Below are positions 26,897-36,821 of a stretch of DNA of 64,000 nucleotides, piece by piece (positions within the stretch are counted from its first letter, which is position 1; every line of letters begins with the position of its first letter). Under the pieces are notes generated by a model that was not told where the DNA came from, did not search any database, and saw only the letters and a program-made list of their open reading frames with translations. The stretch lies in assembly GCA_034440395.1 (NCBI GenBank), contig JAWXBW010000017.1, positions 25,964 through 89,963 on the forward strand, given 5' to 3'. The position numbers and the translations under genes are program-made. The DNA is from JAAUTS01 sp034440395 (GTDB lineage: Bacteria; Verrucomicrobiota; Verrucomicrobiia; Methylacidiphilales; JAAUTS01).

Positions 26897-27889
26897 GTGA
26901 TTCTCCCTATCAATGAAACAACGATCCGTCTGGCCGTAGAGGCCTTGGAAGAGGGCTTGTGCATTGGGCTGCCGACGGAGACTGTTTACGGTTTAGCTGG
27001 TGACGGGCTAAACCCTCTGGCCGTGGCACGTATTTTTGAAGCGAAGAATCGGCCTGCCTTTGATCCTTTGATCCTACATGTGGCTTCAGATTATGATCTA
27101 TTAAAAATTGTTAGTTCTGTCCCACTAGTGGCGCAGGAGCTGATTAAAAAATATTGGCCTGGACCTTTAACATTGATCCTACCCAAAAACGATTGCGTGC
27201 CAGACCTTGTCACATCAGGATTACCTAGTGTGGCCGTGCGCTGCCCAGACCATGCCGTCGCTCAACAGGTGTTGGCCCTATTCGGAAAACCTTTAGCTGC
27301 GCCAAGCGCAAATCTTTTCGGTCGCCTTAGCCCAACTAGTGCCGCAGCGGTTGATGAGGAATTGCATGACCGGATTGCTATGACCCTAGACGGTGGAGCC
27401 TGTCGGATGGGCTTAGAATCAACCATAGTTGATGTCTCAACTAAACCCGTTCGGGTTCTCCGGCTAGGTGCACTTTCTCTGGAGGCTTTGCAAGATATAT
27501 GCGGAGAGCTGGAAGTCATCACGCAAAGCATGATTGTTAGTCCAGGCATGTTAGACCACCATTATGCCCCGCAAACCCCGCTCTATTTATGTGAAATCAT
27601 GGAGCACGGACTTGAGCTAAAGCCTCAGGGTTCCCGCTTGTTGTTTTTTACAAAAAAAGGGGATTGGGCAGGGGATTTTAGTTTGTGTGAGAACGGTGAT
27701 TTAAAAGAAGCCGCGGCAAATTTATTTTCCAGATTAAGAGAATTAGATCAAGCTGGTGCGAGCATGATCTTAGCGGAATGTGTGCCAGATGAGGGCTTAG
27801 GCAGAGCTATCAATGACCGCTTAAAAAAAGCCAGCACTGGCACGGCCTCATGGAACGGGCTGAGCTGGGATCTTAAAGCTAGATTGTGA
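26897..27889 (+). CDS. tsaC: L-threonylcarbamoyladenylate synthase (Sua5 type)
   Basis: Makes threonylcarbamoyl-AMP from threonine, bicarbonate and ATP for tRNA t6A37 modification. 330 residues: YrdC domain at about 10-205 (GLPTETVYGLAGDGLNPLAV, FEAKNRPAFDPLILHV, TLILPK, SVAVRCPDHAVAQ, APSANLFGRLSPTSA, ESTIVDVS) plus a C-terminal Sua5 domain (about 225-330; SPGMLDHHYAPQTPLYL), so the long Sua5 form. The frame opens with GTG at 26897 and no good ribosome site, but the family N-terminus fits. Its 3' end overlaps the convergent cysH by 11 bases. Confidence 0.88.
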   Translation: MILPINETTIRLAVEALEEGLCIGLPTETVYGLAGDGLNPLAVARIFEAKNRPAFDPLILHVASDYDLLKIVSSVPLVAQELIKKYWPGPLTLILPKNDCVPDLVTSGLPSVAVRCPDHAVAQQVLALFGKPLAAPSANLFGRLSPTSAAAVDEELHDRIAMTLDGGACRMGLESTIVDVSTKPVRVLRLGALSLEALQDICGELEVITQSMIVSPGMLDHHYAPQTPLYLCEIMEHGLELKPQGSRLLFFTKKGDWAGDFSLCENGDLKEAAANLFSRLRELDQAGASMILAECVPDEGLGRAINDRLKKASTGTASWNGLSWDLKARL

Positions 27890-28616
27890 AGTCGCCTTTT
27901 GTGGGTTCATGGAGCCCGCATTCGCGCTTGAGGCCAAAAAAACGAGTTTCTTCCTCCGTCATGCCTTCTTCCCATTTGCGGGTGGTCTGCACGTCGCCTA
28001 CGGAAACATAGCCTTGCTCCCACAGTGGATGATAGGGCAGATCGTGCTGCTTGAGGTAGTCGTGGATTTGTTTATTGGACCAATCTAAAATGGGGTGAAT
28101 TTTCGTGCGGCCATTCTGCTGGGTTACGACTTTGAGTGCCTTGCGGCTATCGGATTGTTGCGTGCGCAGACCGGCCAGCCAAGCCGTGGCACCTAATTCA
28201 ACTAAGGCTCGCTGCATGGGTTCGACTTTGTTCAATTGGTCGTATTTAGTTAAACCGTCTAAGCCTTGTTCCCAAAGCTTGCCATAACGTGCCTCTTGCC
28301 AAGCGGGACTTTGAGCCGAGCGGTAAACGTGCAGGTTAAGCCTGAGTCGTTCGCACAGCTCATCAATAAAACGGTATGTTTCTGGAAAGAGGTAGCCCGT
28401 ATCAATGAGTACGACGGGTATGGCGGGAATAATTTGCGTGCTGAGATGGAGCATGACGGCAGACTGAATGCCGAAGCTGGAGCTGAGCACGAGACCTGAA
28501 CCAAATTGAGTGTGCGCCCAGTGAATTCGTTCTTGAGCACTGGCCTCTGCGAGAGAAGGGGGAATCCTTAAGGAAGTGGTTGCGGCGGTGGTGACGGATG
28601 CTAAAGCCAAGCTCAT
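27879..28616 (-). CDS. cysH: phosphoadenylyl-sulfate (PAPS) reductase
   Basis: Reduces PAPS to sulfite using thioredoxin. 245 residues: SSSFGIQSAVMLHL (about 43-56), VVLIDTGYLFPETYRF (about 66-81), AWLAGLRTQQSDSRKAL (about 148-164), and the catalytic ECGLH near the C-terminus. The paired cysteines that bind the 4Fe-4S cluster of APS reductases are absent, so the PAPS type is expected, in line with the APS kinase domain encoded in cysNC. Divergent from cysD with 131 bases between. Confidence 0.9.
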   Translation of the reverse strand: MSLALASVTTAATTSLRIPPSLAEASAQERIHWAHTQFGSGLVLSSSFGIQSAVMLHLSTQIIPAIPVVLIDTGYLFPETYRFIDELCERLRLNLHVYRSAQSPAWQEARYGKLWEQGLDGLTKYDQLNKVEPMQRALVELGATAWLAGLRTQQSDSRKALKVVTQQNGRTKIHPILDWSNKQIHDYLKQHDLPYHPLWEQGYVSVGDVQTTRKWEEGMTEEETRFFGLKRECGLHEPTKGDFTI

Positions 28617-28689
28617 TGTTTTAATAGAATAGCATAGATAAATGGCTTGTCACTTAGAATGTCTATTAACTAGATCGACATAATAAGGA

Positions 28690-28718
28690 TTGACGTAGCG
28701 ATTTGGTTTCGTAACTAT
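28690..28718 (+). promoter_or_regulatory. candidate sigma-70 promoter for cysD
   Basis: TTGACG (28690-28695) and AACTAT (28713-28718) with a 17-base spacer lie about 30 bases upstream of the cysD ATG. The -35 box is good, the -10 box is poor. Position between divergent cysH and cysD is right for a sulfur-assimilation promoter; no operator could be recognised. Confidence 0.3.
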
Positions 28719-28747
28719 TATTCTTCATTTATTTTAAGCACCGTTCT

Positions 28748-29656
28748 ATGAGTAACTTTACCCTCTCGCATCTGCAACAATTAGAAGCTGAAAGCATTCA
28801 CATTATACGTGAAGTTGCCGCAGAGTTCCAAAAGCCCGTCATGCTTTATTCCATGGGTAAGGACTCCACCGTCATGCTGCGCTTAGCCCAAAAGGCTTTC
28901 TTCCCCGGCAAAATTCCTTTCCCTCTCTTACATATTGACAGCCAGTGGGAGTTTCAAGAAATGATGACGTTTCGGGAGGAGCGTCGGGAGGAGTTAGGGC
29001 TAGACCTCCATGCATGGGTCAATCCTGAGGGTAAAGCCTTAAACATTAACCCCATCGATCATGGTTCGGAAAAGCATACCCAGATGATGCGGACAGAGGC
29101 ACTAAAGCAAGCGTTGAACCACTATCAGTTCGATGCTGCTTTCGGAGGGGGGCGCCGGGATGAGGAAAAATCTAGGGCGAAAGAGCGCGTTTACAGTTTC
29201 CGTAATCCTTTCCACCAATGGGATCCCAAGAATCAGCGACCTGAATTGTGGAATTTATACAATAGCCGAATCAATAAAGGCGAATCCATTCGCGTTTTCC
29301 CCCTCTCTAATTGGACAGAACTAGACATCTGGCTTTACATCATGAAGGAACAAATTCCCATCGTGCCACTTTACTTTGCCAAGGAGCGTCCCGTGGTGGA
29401 TCGCAATGGCACCATCATCCTTGTTGATGATGAACGCTTACCTTTAGAACCGGGCGAAAAGCCTCAAATGAAGCGGGTGCGCTTCCGCACGCTGGGCTGT
29501 TACCCTCTCACGGGTGGGGTGGAGTCCGATGCAGATACCTTAGAGAAAATAGTACAAGAAATGCTCTTAGCCACCACTTCGGAGCGGCAAGGTCGCGTGA
29601 TCGATCATGACGGCGGTGCTTCCATGGAAGAAAAGAAACGGGACGGCTATTTCTAA
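28748..29656 (+). CDS. cysD: sulfate adenylyltransferase subunit 2
   Basis: Small catalytic subunit of ATP sulfurylase, making APS from sulfate and ATP together with the CysN GTPase. 302 residues, normal length. The PP-loop is in VMLYSMGKDSTVMLRLAQKAF (about 31-51); FPLLHIDSQWEFQEM, FGGGRRDEEKSRAKER and LSNWTELDIWLYI are all family marks. cysNC follows 22 bases downstream. Confidence 0.95.
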   Translation: MSNFTLSHLQQLEAESIHIIREVAAEFQKPVMLYSMGKDSTVMLRLAQKAFFPGKIPFPLLHIDSQWEFQEMMTFREERREELGLDLHAWVNPEGKALNINPIDHGSEKHTQMMRTEALKQALNHYQFDAAFGGGRRDEEKSRAKERVYSFRNPFHQWDPKNQRPELWNLYNSRINKGESIRVFPLSNWTELDIWLYIMKEQIPIVPLYFAKERPVVDRNGTIILVDDERLPLEPGEKPQMKRVRFRTLGCYPLTGGVESDADTLEKIVQEMLLATTSERQGRVIDHDGGASMEEKKRDGYF

Positions 29657-29678
29657 ATAGCAGCCAAAAATTATTTTT

Positions 29679-31613
29679 ATGAGTTCAGTACATTTAGCGG
29701 AAACCGACATTAAGGCTTACCTTAAGCAGCATGAGGAAAAAGACCTCTTACGCTTTCTTACTTGCGGCAGCGTGGATGACGGGAAATCAACGCTAATCGG
29801 GCGCTTGCTCTACGATAGTAAGGCTCTTTACGAAGATCAACTAGCCACAGTGGTTAAAGATTCTAAAGTCCACGGCACCACAGACACTGAGTTTGATCCA
29901 GCTCTCTTAACAGATGGACTGAAGGCGGAACGAGAGCAAGGCATTACGATCGATGTGGCCTACCGCTATTTTTCTACCGATAAAAGAAAGTTTATCATCG
30001 CCGACACGCCTGGCCATGAGCAATACACGCGCAACATGGCCACGGGAGCTTCTACGTGTAACCTCGCTATCATCCTCGTCGATGCGCGCCACGGTGTCGT
30101 CGTGCAGACAAAGCGGCACAGCTTCATTGTTTCCTTATTAGGGATAACCCATGTCGTGGTGGCTATTAATAAGATGGATTTAGTCGATTGGTCGGAAGAG
30201 GTTTATACAAAAATCCGTAATGAATTTAATGCCTTCGCCACACGGTTAGAGTTTAAAGATATCCAGTTCATCCCCATGTCGGCCTTGCGTGGTGACAACG
30301 TCGTGGATCGCAGCACGAAGACGCCGTGGTATCAAGGCCCAGCACTTTTGCAACACCTCGAGCATGTCAACATCAGCTGCGACCGTAACCTGATCGACTT
30401 GCGCTTTCCGGTGCAGTACGTCTTGCGGCCCCACTTAAATTTCCGCGGCTTTGCTGGCACGGTGGCTTCGGGTGTCGTCAGAGTCGGGGATGAAGTGGCA
30501 TCTTTGCCATCTGGTCGGCGTTCGCGTGTAAAGTCTATCGTGACGATGGATGGTGAGCTTGAAGAAGCCTTTCCTCCTATGGCCGTCACACTGACCTTAG
30601 AAGACGAGATCGATGCTTCACGTGGTGACATGTTTGTTCACCCTAACAATGCGCCGCATGTAGGTAACGAAGTGGAAGCCATGCTCGTCTGGATGCATGA
30701 CGAAGCAGCTCGACCTGGGGGCACTTATTTAATTAAACACGCCACCCAGACTGTTCCAGGAGTCATCTCCGATGTTCTCTACAAAGTAGATGTCAACACC
30801 ATGCGTAAAGTCAATGATGCGGATGTGGCCTCATCGCCGCTCGGGTTAAATGAAATCGGGCGCGCTCACATCACGCTGCATCGCCCCTTAGCTTACGATC
30901 CCTACAGCCGTATCAACGAAACGGGCAGCTTTATTGTTATTGATCGTTTAACGAATGCGACGCTGGCTGCGGGCATGATTATTGACCGCATCAGCTTGCC
31001 ACAAGTGGATAAAGCAAAACTCCCTCAGAGCCAACACATCCGCTTAGAGAAAGGCCTAGTTACGCAAAAAGACCGTGAGCACTTATTAGGCCAGCGCGGC
31101 ATGACCTATTGGTTGACAGGATTAAGTGGATCAGGAAAATCCACCTTAGCGCAAGCTTTAGAGCAGCAACTGCTTGGAGCTGGGCGCGCCTGCTTCATCT
31201 TAGATGGGGACAACATAAGGTATGGTTTAAATAAAGATCTCGGGTTCATTCCAGAGGATCGCACGGAAAATATTCGTCGCATCAGTGAAGTGGCTAAGTT
31301 GATGAATCAGGCTGGTCTCATTGTTATCACCGCTTTCATCTCCCCCTACCGCAAAGATCGGGAGCAGGCACGGGAGATCATCGGTGCGGAATCGTATGTA
31401 GAAGTTTTTGTGGATGCCCCGTTAGAAGTCTGTGAGCAGAGGGATGTTAAAGGATTGTATCAAAAAGCCCGAGCGGGAGAGATCGCTCACTTCACCGGCG
31501 TCAGTGATGTCTATGAGGTGCCCGATCAGCCGCAGTTACATATTAAGACAAGTGTTGAGACCTTAGAAGAATCCTTACAACGCTTGAGTTCACTCGTTAT
31601 GAATAGACATTGA
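29679..31613 (+). CDS. cysNC: fused sulfate adenylyltransferase subunit 1/APS kinase
   Basis: A bifunctional 644-residue protein. Residues 1-440 are CysN, an EF-Tu-like GTPase driving sulfate activation: G1 GSVDDGKST (about 27-35), G3 DTPGHEQYTRNMATGAS (about 109), G4 NKMD (about 164). Residues about 460-640 are CysC, with P-loop GLSGSGKST (about 482-490), LDGDNIRYGLN, FISPYRKDREQAR and the DVKGLYQKAR segment. Together with CysD it yields PAPS, matching the PAPS-type CysH encoded divergently. Confidence 0.95.
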   Translation: MSSVHLAETDIKAYLKQHEEKDLLRFLTCGSVDDGKSTLIGRLLYDSKALYEDQLATVVKDSKVHGTTDTEFDPALLTDGLKAEREQGITIDVAYRYFSTDKRKFIIADTPGHEQYTRNMATGASTCNLAIILVDARHGVVVQTKRHSFIVSLLGITHVVVAINKMDLVDWSEEVYTKIRNEFNAFATRLEFKDIQFIPMSALRGDNVVDRSTKTPWYQGPALLQHLEHVNISCDRNLIDLRFPVQYVLRPHLNFRGFAGTVASGVVRVGDEVASLPSGRRSRVKSIVTMDGELEEAFPPMAVTLTLEDEIDASRGDMFVHPNNAPHVGNEVEAMLVWMHDEAARPGGTYLIKHATQTVPGVISDVLYKVDVNTMRKVNDADVASSPLGLNEIGRAHITLHRPLAYDPYSRINETGSFIVIDRLTNATLAAGMIIDRISLPQVDKAKLPQSQHIRLEKGLVTQKDREHLLGQRGMTYWLTGLSGSGKSTLAQALEQQLLGAGRACFILDGDNIRYGLNKDLGFIPEDRTENIRRISEVAKLMNQAGLIVITAFISPYRKDREQAREIIGAESYVEVFVDAPLEVCEQRDVKGLYQKARAGEIAHFTGVSDVYEVPDQPQLHIKTSVETLEESLQRLSSLVMNRH

Positions 31614-31634
31614 TGTGTGCTAGAGTCATTGCTT

Positions 31635-32318
31635 ATGAATGAATCACTAGCAGAACGGTTGTCTCTCCTACAACAACGCATAACGGCGGCAGCGATCCGT
31701 GCTGGGCGCAGACCAAGTGAGGTGAAATTATTGCCTGCTAGCAAAAAGGTTTCCGTGGAAGTTTTGCGTGAATTGTTTGCTCTAGGCGTTCATGCCTTTG
31801 GAGAAAATAAAGTGCAGGAGGCTAAGCTGAAGGTCAGTATGTTACCTGCCTCATGCTCTTGGCATTTCATTGGTGGATTACAACGAAATAAGGCTAAGGA
31901 TGCCGTCAGGTTGTTTCAGGTTATTCATTCTTTAGATAGCCGTGAGTTGATTGATGAACTAGCCAAGCGTGCGACCGAGGCAGGCAAAACGATGCAAGTT
32001 TTGATTGAAGTCAATGCCGCAGGCGAAGCCAGTAAACATGGAGCACGTCCTGAAGAAGCTTCGGCTTTAGTCGAATACGCCAATCAACAACGTCCGCTTG
32101 AAGTGATTGGCTTGATGGCTGTTGTGCCCTTTTATGACGACGTAGAAAAAGTGAGACCTTATTTTAAACAGATCCGTGAATTAAGAGATTCAATTCAGCA
32201 TGAGACAGGAATTATCCTACCAGAACTGTCTATGGGAATGTCACACGATTTTGAGGTAGCGATCGAAGAAGGTGCGACATGGGTCAGAGTCGGAACCTCC
32301 TTATTTGGTGAGCGCTAA
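31635..32318 (+). CDS. YggS/PLPBP-family pyridoxal phosphate protein
   Basis: A PLP homeostasis protein of the YggS/YlmE/PROSC family with an alanine-racemase-like barrel. With the ATG at 31635 it has 227 residues; a GTG at 31617 just after the cysNC stop is less likely. PLP lysine in LLPASKKV (about 30), then AFGENKVQEA (about 54), WHFIGGLQRNKAK (about 74), IEVNAAGEASKHG, and the end LSMGMSHDFEVAIEEGATWVRVG typical of the family. Probably unrelated to sulfate assimilation. Confidence 0.9.
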   Translation: MNESLAERLSLLQQRITAAAIRAGRRPSEVKLLPASKKVSVEVLRELFALGVHAFGENKVQEAKLKVSMLPASCSWHFIGGLQRNKAKDAVRLFQVIHSLDSRELIDELAKRATEAGKTMQVLIEVNAAGEASKHGARPEEASALVEYANQQRPLEVIGLMAVVPFYDDVEKVRPYFKQIRELRDSIQHETGIILPELSMGMSHDFEVAIEEGATWVRVGTSLFGER

Positions 32319-32633
32319 AGCGCATGTTGAAGGTGTAAACCCCTCAACCTAAATAAAGAAATGAAAAGATAGTCTGCAAGGTGAAAGTGATTTTAGGTCA
32401 GCAGCAAAACTAGGCTAAAGGAGTAAATTACTACTAACCCTAGGATGAGAGTTGGATAAGGCACGGAGAGAAAGACGGGGACTCTCTCACGCTGAGGGGA
32501 ACGGAGTAGGACGGAGGGGAGAGTTTTAACCACGAAAAACTTGCCTACCTCCTTTTCAGTCTTTCGGTATTTCAACCCAAGTCATGGGGATATACAGTCT
32601 AATTTCATCTTCCCTTAAACATCCAAGCCAACT
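32319..32633. other. intergenic region, no gene recognised
   Basis: About 315 bases between the convergent YggS-type gene and the phytochrome gene. It contains a small hairpin GCGC-TAAA-GCGC at the start and a purine-rich stretch. A 60-codon minus-strand frame here begins and ends without a ribosome site or recognisable protein features and was not accepted. I see no terminator with a clear T-run. Confidence 0.5.
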
Positions 32634-35600
32634 TCAGTCAGGCTCAACTTCGTGGAGAATTTTATGGATAAGATCCTTCATCTCGTAAGGCTTGGGCAGA
32701 AAATAAACCTTAAGTTTTTTAATTTTTTCCCATTCGCTGCTGGTTTCTTGGCTATAACCGCTGGTGAAGATGATTTTACACGCAGGATATTTTAAGCGTA
32801 AGTCAAAGACAATATCAGCCCCACCTAGCCCATCAGGAATGGTCATATCTAATACACAGGCGTAGGGGGAAAAGCTAGGATTAACGTCAAGCCATGTTAA
32901 AAGTTCCTGGCCTTCCGGAAAAGAGGTTGTGATGAAATCGTTGTAGCGTAAAAAATCGCTCATTATTTTTTGTAAACTTTTATTATCTTCTAAAATAAGA
33001 ATACGTTTTTGAGCACCAGTTAAATCAATGGTTTTTAAAACTGGCGTTTTTACAGAAGGTAAATCTCCAGCCAGTGCTGCGGGCAAAAAGAGATTGAAGC
33101 AGGTGCCATTTTCTGGGCTTGAGGTAAAGCTTATAGTCCCACGCATACGTTCGATGTGTGTTTTAACAATATAAAGACCTAAGCCAGATCCCTTTTTCTT
33201 AGATGTGAAAAATGGGGTGAAAACATTATCCTGAATTTCGGGCGGTATGCCTGGGCCATTATCTGTAATTGAAATATGGACGAGTTTACTGCCACGCTTA
33301 TTTTTTACGGACGATGCCTTTAATGTGATTAGGCCATTTGTTTCCATGGCCTCGCGGGCATTAAGAATAAGGTTAACCAGAATTTGTTGCAGGTAACCAT
33401 GATCTGCTAGAACACATAAGCTACTGTCCTGAACGTCAAGATGCTTGCGTATAGTAGTTCCCGCAAGGCAAAAGTTACAACTATCTCTTAGAATCTTCTC
33501 CACAGAAATAGGATTTAAGTTAAGTGGTTGCTCTTTAGATAGGGAAAGAAGTTGTTGGGAAATATGTTGTGCGGCCTTAACTTCAAAAAGAATTAATTGA
33601 GTTAACTCTTGGACGCTGGCGGGGGCTGAGCCTAGTTCTTTTTCCAACATATTTACCGCTGCTTGAATAGATCCTAAGTAATTGTTGAAATCATGGGCTA
33701 GTCCGCCCGCCATGGTTTCTATGGCCTTTCGTTTTTCTTCTTTTTTTTCTAAATCTTCCGCTAGGCGGCGATTGGTAATGTCAAAAAGATGTCCATGCCA
33801 CAAGACGGAGTTGTCTTCTTGAAGGGCCGGCGTTAACGCTGCGTAAATATAGCGCATTCCTTTGGTAGGATGTTGATGCCTGTGCTCGCTTTCAAACGGG
33901 GTTAAATTCTTTTGGGAATACTCAATAGATTCTAGAAGTCTTGTTAAATCATTAGGGTGAATCATTTTATAAATAGGACTAATGTTATGCCTAACTTCTG
34001 CACTTGGAATACCCAAAATGTCTTCAAAAGATTCTGAAGTGTAAGGGAAGCAGCAGCGTCCATCTGGAAACATCTGAAACTGATAAAGAGCTCCTGATAG
34101 CTTTTCCGCTATGGTAGCAATGCGCTCATCTCTTTCTTTAACCAAAAGACTAGTTTTTTCATACTTATCCAATGTTTGGCGTAATGAAATTTCTGTTTCT
34201 TTAGATTTAGATATGTTTAAATGGCAGCCTATTATTCTTAAAGGGCTACCGTCTTGAGCCCAATGACTTACGCGTCCAGCACAAATGACCCACACCACTT
34301 CTCCATTTTTGTGTTGACACCGCAGCTCGCAGCGGAAAGGGACTTGGCCTCGGGATTGCACATGTTGTTCTAAAGTACGCAGCATGATAAGTGTATCATC
34401 CATGAAAATGATTCCCATAAATTTCTGTGGATCATTGGAAAACTCGGACTCTTCATAACCAAAAAGCGAACATAGTTTGGGGCTTAAAAATATTCTATTC
34501 TTCGCAATATCCCAGTCCCAAAAACCAGAAAGAGATACTTCTAGTAGATCTTGAATAAACTGGAGTTCGTTTGAAGTTTTTACTTCATTAAGTTTACGGT
34601 CGTTAATATTCTTTAATAAAACTACATAGTTTTGTAAGGAGCCATCTGTGTGCAAAAGAGGGTAACCTTCAGCCAAGACCCACAAAGGTTTACCATTTTG
34701 GGGAGTGATAATAAGTTCACTGTTAAACGATTCTATATGTTGAATGCTATTTTGGATTTTAGTTAAAACCTGTGGTTCACATTGATAGTAACTTAACAAA
34801 GAAAAAAGCGTCATGCGCTCTAACTCAGGAGTTTCATCTTTATTAAAGTCTTTAAAGGCCGTATTTGTCCATTGAACTTGAAATTCCTTATTGGTGATAA
34901 TCGCAAGAGTTTGAGTTTTGTCTGCAATTGAACTCATGAGCATGCGCTCTTGCTCAGCTGATCTTTGCGCTGTGATGTCGCGGATTACTAACAGAATATG
35001 CTTACTACCTATGAGACGGATCCGGTATTCGTAAAAAAAAGTGCGGCTAGCAAAGTCACTAAGGACAGCTACAAATGCATCTACTGTCTTCCTAGCGAGA
35101 AGTTTCTCAATGGAAGATTGAAGTTGAGTGAGAATACTTTCAGGCACCACGTGGGCATAATGTTTTCCAATGATGAAATTGGAGCGGGGCATTGTTTGAC
35201 ACGTAAACTCATTGTTCTGCTGAATGTAGATTCCGTCTAAAGATAATATTTGAATTATATCAGGTAGAGAGCTGACTAAGCCCTGCAACCTTTCTTCTAA
35301 ACTAATGAACCTTTCTTTAGCAATACTCTGAGAATCAAGAATTTGAGCGTAGCTTAAGCTCAGGGCTAGTTCCTTAGCATATTGAATTTCTTCATTATCC
35401 CAAGGCCTAGAAAGCCCTTTTCTTATTTCTTGCCATGCTTGAAAAGATTTTCGAGGACTAATTTTTCCAGATAAATCTATGGTCATGGATTTGTTAGGAT
35501 CACCGCCCCAAAAAACTTCTTGAATCCATTCCTTCCTAAAGAAAACCAACCATTTTTTAGCATCGAATCCGTATCTGACCGCTAGAAAGCCAGCCACTTT

Positions 35601-36818
35601 AGATTTTTCATCACCATAAGCTATTTTAAGTGTGGAATAATTTTCAGTAGTAAAAAAATCTGCATCTTGTTTTTCTAAATAGGATTTAAGTTCTATGAGG
35701 AAATTCGGGCTTGGGCAAAGACCTCTGACTATCGTTTCAGAAGGTGCAAGCAAGGCGATGCCCTGTGTGTTGATGGGATGTATTAAATGAGGATAATTTC
35801 CGGCAGAGAAAAAGTTTTTAGGACGATCCTTTTTAATGTTGGCTGAGATGTCCAAAATATTTTGATGAAGGGTTATTTTTTTAAGAACAGCACTTTGTAC
35901 TTCAATGTTAGCAAGATGGCTACTCAAGAACTCAGCCAACATTAAAGCTGATTCGCGATCGAAAATACTAATTGTTTTAGCATTATAATGATGGCAGGAA
36001 AGCATACCCCATAGTTTGCCGTCGACAACTAGACTCAGAACAAGGCTGGCCTTAACGCCCATATTTCTCAAGTATTCACAATGAATAGGTGATACAGTGC
36101 GAGCTATACATCCTGTTAAATCAAGTGGGCTAGTGGAGTCATTTGAAACTAGTGGAACGGGTATTGAGTCAACATCGGCTATCATGCGCAGACGTTCTCT
36201 CAGATAGAGCGCACGCGCTTGACTGGGTATATCTGAGGCGGGAAAAAATAAGCCTTTAAATTCAACATTCCTTTTGGCTGTTGACTCTGCCACGACTTCC
36301 CCATCCCAGGTTGGATGGAATCGGTATAAAATAATACGGTCGTAACCTAATGCCTTTCTGAGAGATTCGCAGGCAATTTGACCTGACCTTTCAACATTTC
36401 TTCCCAATGAAATTTTCTGAAATATTTCAGACCAAAGATTGCTTTTTAATTTGCGGGATTTGCTGGCATTTTCTAATTGAAGTATCCAAACACCATTACG
36501 TTCCTGATAGTTAACTTGTAGATGTTCTTTTTGTAGGTCAAAGATGCTAAAGGTTACAAGTTTTTCTTTACTCTCAGCGTCAGCTTTGTTTATAAGATCA
36601 AAAATTTTTGGTAAGGCCTGCGGAAGTGACTTTCTTAAAAGTTCCTGAGGTGTTGATTTAATAAATTCCGCACTGTTCTGGCTAACATAAGTAATGGAGT
36701 AGTCGCTGGTAGAGCCGGCTAAAAGTGCCGCAAAGGTTTGTATTGAGCCTGGACTGTGGATAACTTCTAGCGCACAGATTTCTAGTTTTTCGGCTAATGT
36801 GTCAGGTAAAAGAGGCAC
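32634..36818 (-). CDS. bacteriophytochrome hybrid histidine kinase
   Basis: A 1394-residue soluble red/far-red photoreceptor kinase. The photosensory core is complete: PAS (about 12-115) with Cys15 in CALEVIHSPGSIQ, the biliverdin-attachment position of bacteriophytochromes; GAF (about 130-315) with PASDIP (Asp196), His246 in SPIHCEYLRNMGVKAS and His277 in SCHHY; PHY (about 330-500) with the tongue motif PRKSF (455-459). Four PAS-type regions follow (about 510-1020), then HisKA with His1042, ATPase (NLILNAREAM, DNGPGIP, GSGLGL) and a receiver with Asp1324. The Cph1-type GAF cysteine position holds Ile245; Cys247 follows the histidine. It ends the bilin operon, 3 bases after the FNR-like gene. 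Confidence 0.9.
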   Translation of the reverse strand: MPLLPDTLAEKLEICALEVIHSPGSIQTFAALLAGSTSDYSITYVSQNSAEFIKSTPQELLRKSLPQALPKIFDLINKADAESKEKLVTFSIFDLQKEHLQVNYQERNGVWILQLENASKSRKLKSNLWSEIFQKISLGRNVERSGQIACESLRKALGYDRIILYRFHPTWDGEVVAESTAKRNVEFKGLFFPASDIPSQARALYLRERLRMIADVDSIPVPLVSNDSTSPLDLTGCIARTVSPIHCEYLRNMGVKASLVLSLVVDGKLWGMLSCHHYNAKTISIFDRESALMLAEFLSSHLANIEVQSAVLKKITLHQNILDISANIKKDRPKNFFSAGNYPHLIHPINTQGIALLAPSETIVRGLCPSPNFLIELKSYLEKQDADFFTTENYSTLKIAYGDEKSKVAGFLAVRYGFDAKKWLVFFRKEWIQEVFWGGDPNKSMTIDLSGKISPRKSFQAWQEIRKGLSRPWDNEEIQYAKELALSLSYAQILDSQSIAKERFISLEERLQGLVSSLPDIIQILSLDGIYIQQNNEFTCQTMPRSNFIIGKHYAHVVPESILTQLQSSIEKLLARKTVDAFVAVLSDFASRTFFYEYRIRLIGSKHILLVIRDITAQRSAEQERMLMSSIADKTQTLAIITNKEFQVQWTNTAFKDFNKDETPELERMTLFSLLSYYQCEPQVLTKIQNSIQHIESFNSELIITPQNGKPLWVLAEGYPLLHTDGSLQNYVVLLKNINDRKLNEVKTSNELQFIQDLLEVSLSGFWDWDIAKNRIFLSPKLCSLFGYEESEFSNDPQKFMGIIFMDDTLIMLRTLEQHVQSRGQVPFRCELRCQHKNGEVVWVICAGRVSHWAQDGSPLRIIGCHLNISKSKETEISLRQTLDKYEKTSLLVKERDERIATIAEKLSGALYQFQMFPDGRCCFPYTSESFEDILGIPSAEVRHNISPIYKMIHPNDLTRLLESIEYSQKNLTPFESEHRHQHPTKGMRYIYAALTPALQEDNSVLWHGHLFDITNRRLAEDLEKKEEKRKAIETMAGGLAHDFNNYLGSIQAAVNMLEKELGSAPASVQELTQLILFEVKAAQHISQQLLSLSKEQPLNLNPISVEKILRDSCNFCLAGTTIRKHLDVQDSSLCVLADHGYLQQILVNLILNAREAMETNGLITLKASSVKNKRGSKLVHISITDNGPGIPPEIQDNVFTPFFTSKKKGSGLGLYIVKTHIERMRGTISFTSSPENGTCFNLFLPAALAGDLPSVKTPVLKTIDLTGAQKRILILEDNKSLQKIMSDFLRYNDFITTSFPEGQELLTWLDVNPSFSPYACVLDMTIPDGLGGADIVFDLRLKYPACKIIFTSGYSQETSSEWEKIKKLKVYFLPKPYEMKDLIHKILHEVEPD

Positions 36819-36821
36819 CTA

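Noticed and set aside
32393..32575. A 60-codon minus-strand frame in the gap after the YggS-type gene
   Set aside because: Hydrophobic end only, no ribosome site, no neighbour coupling; the purine-rich repeat-like sequence explains the open frame.
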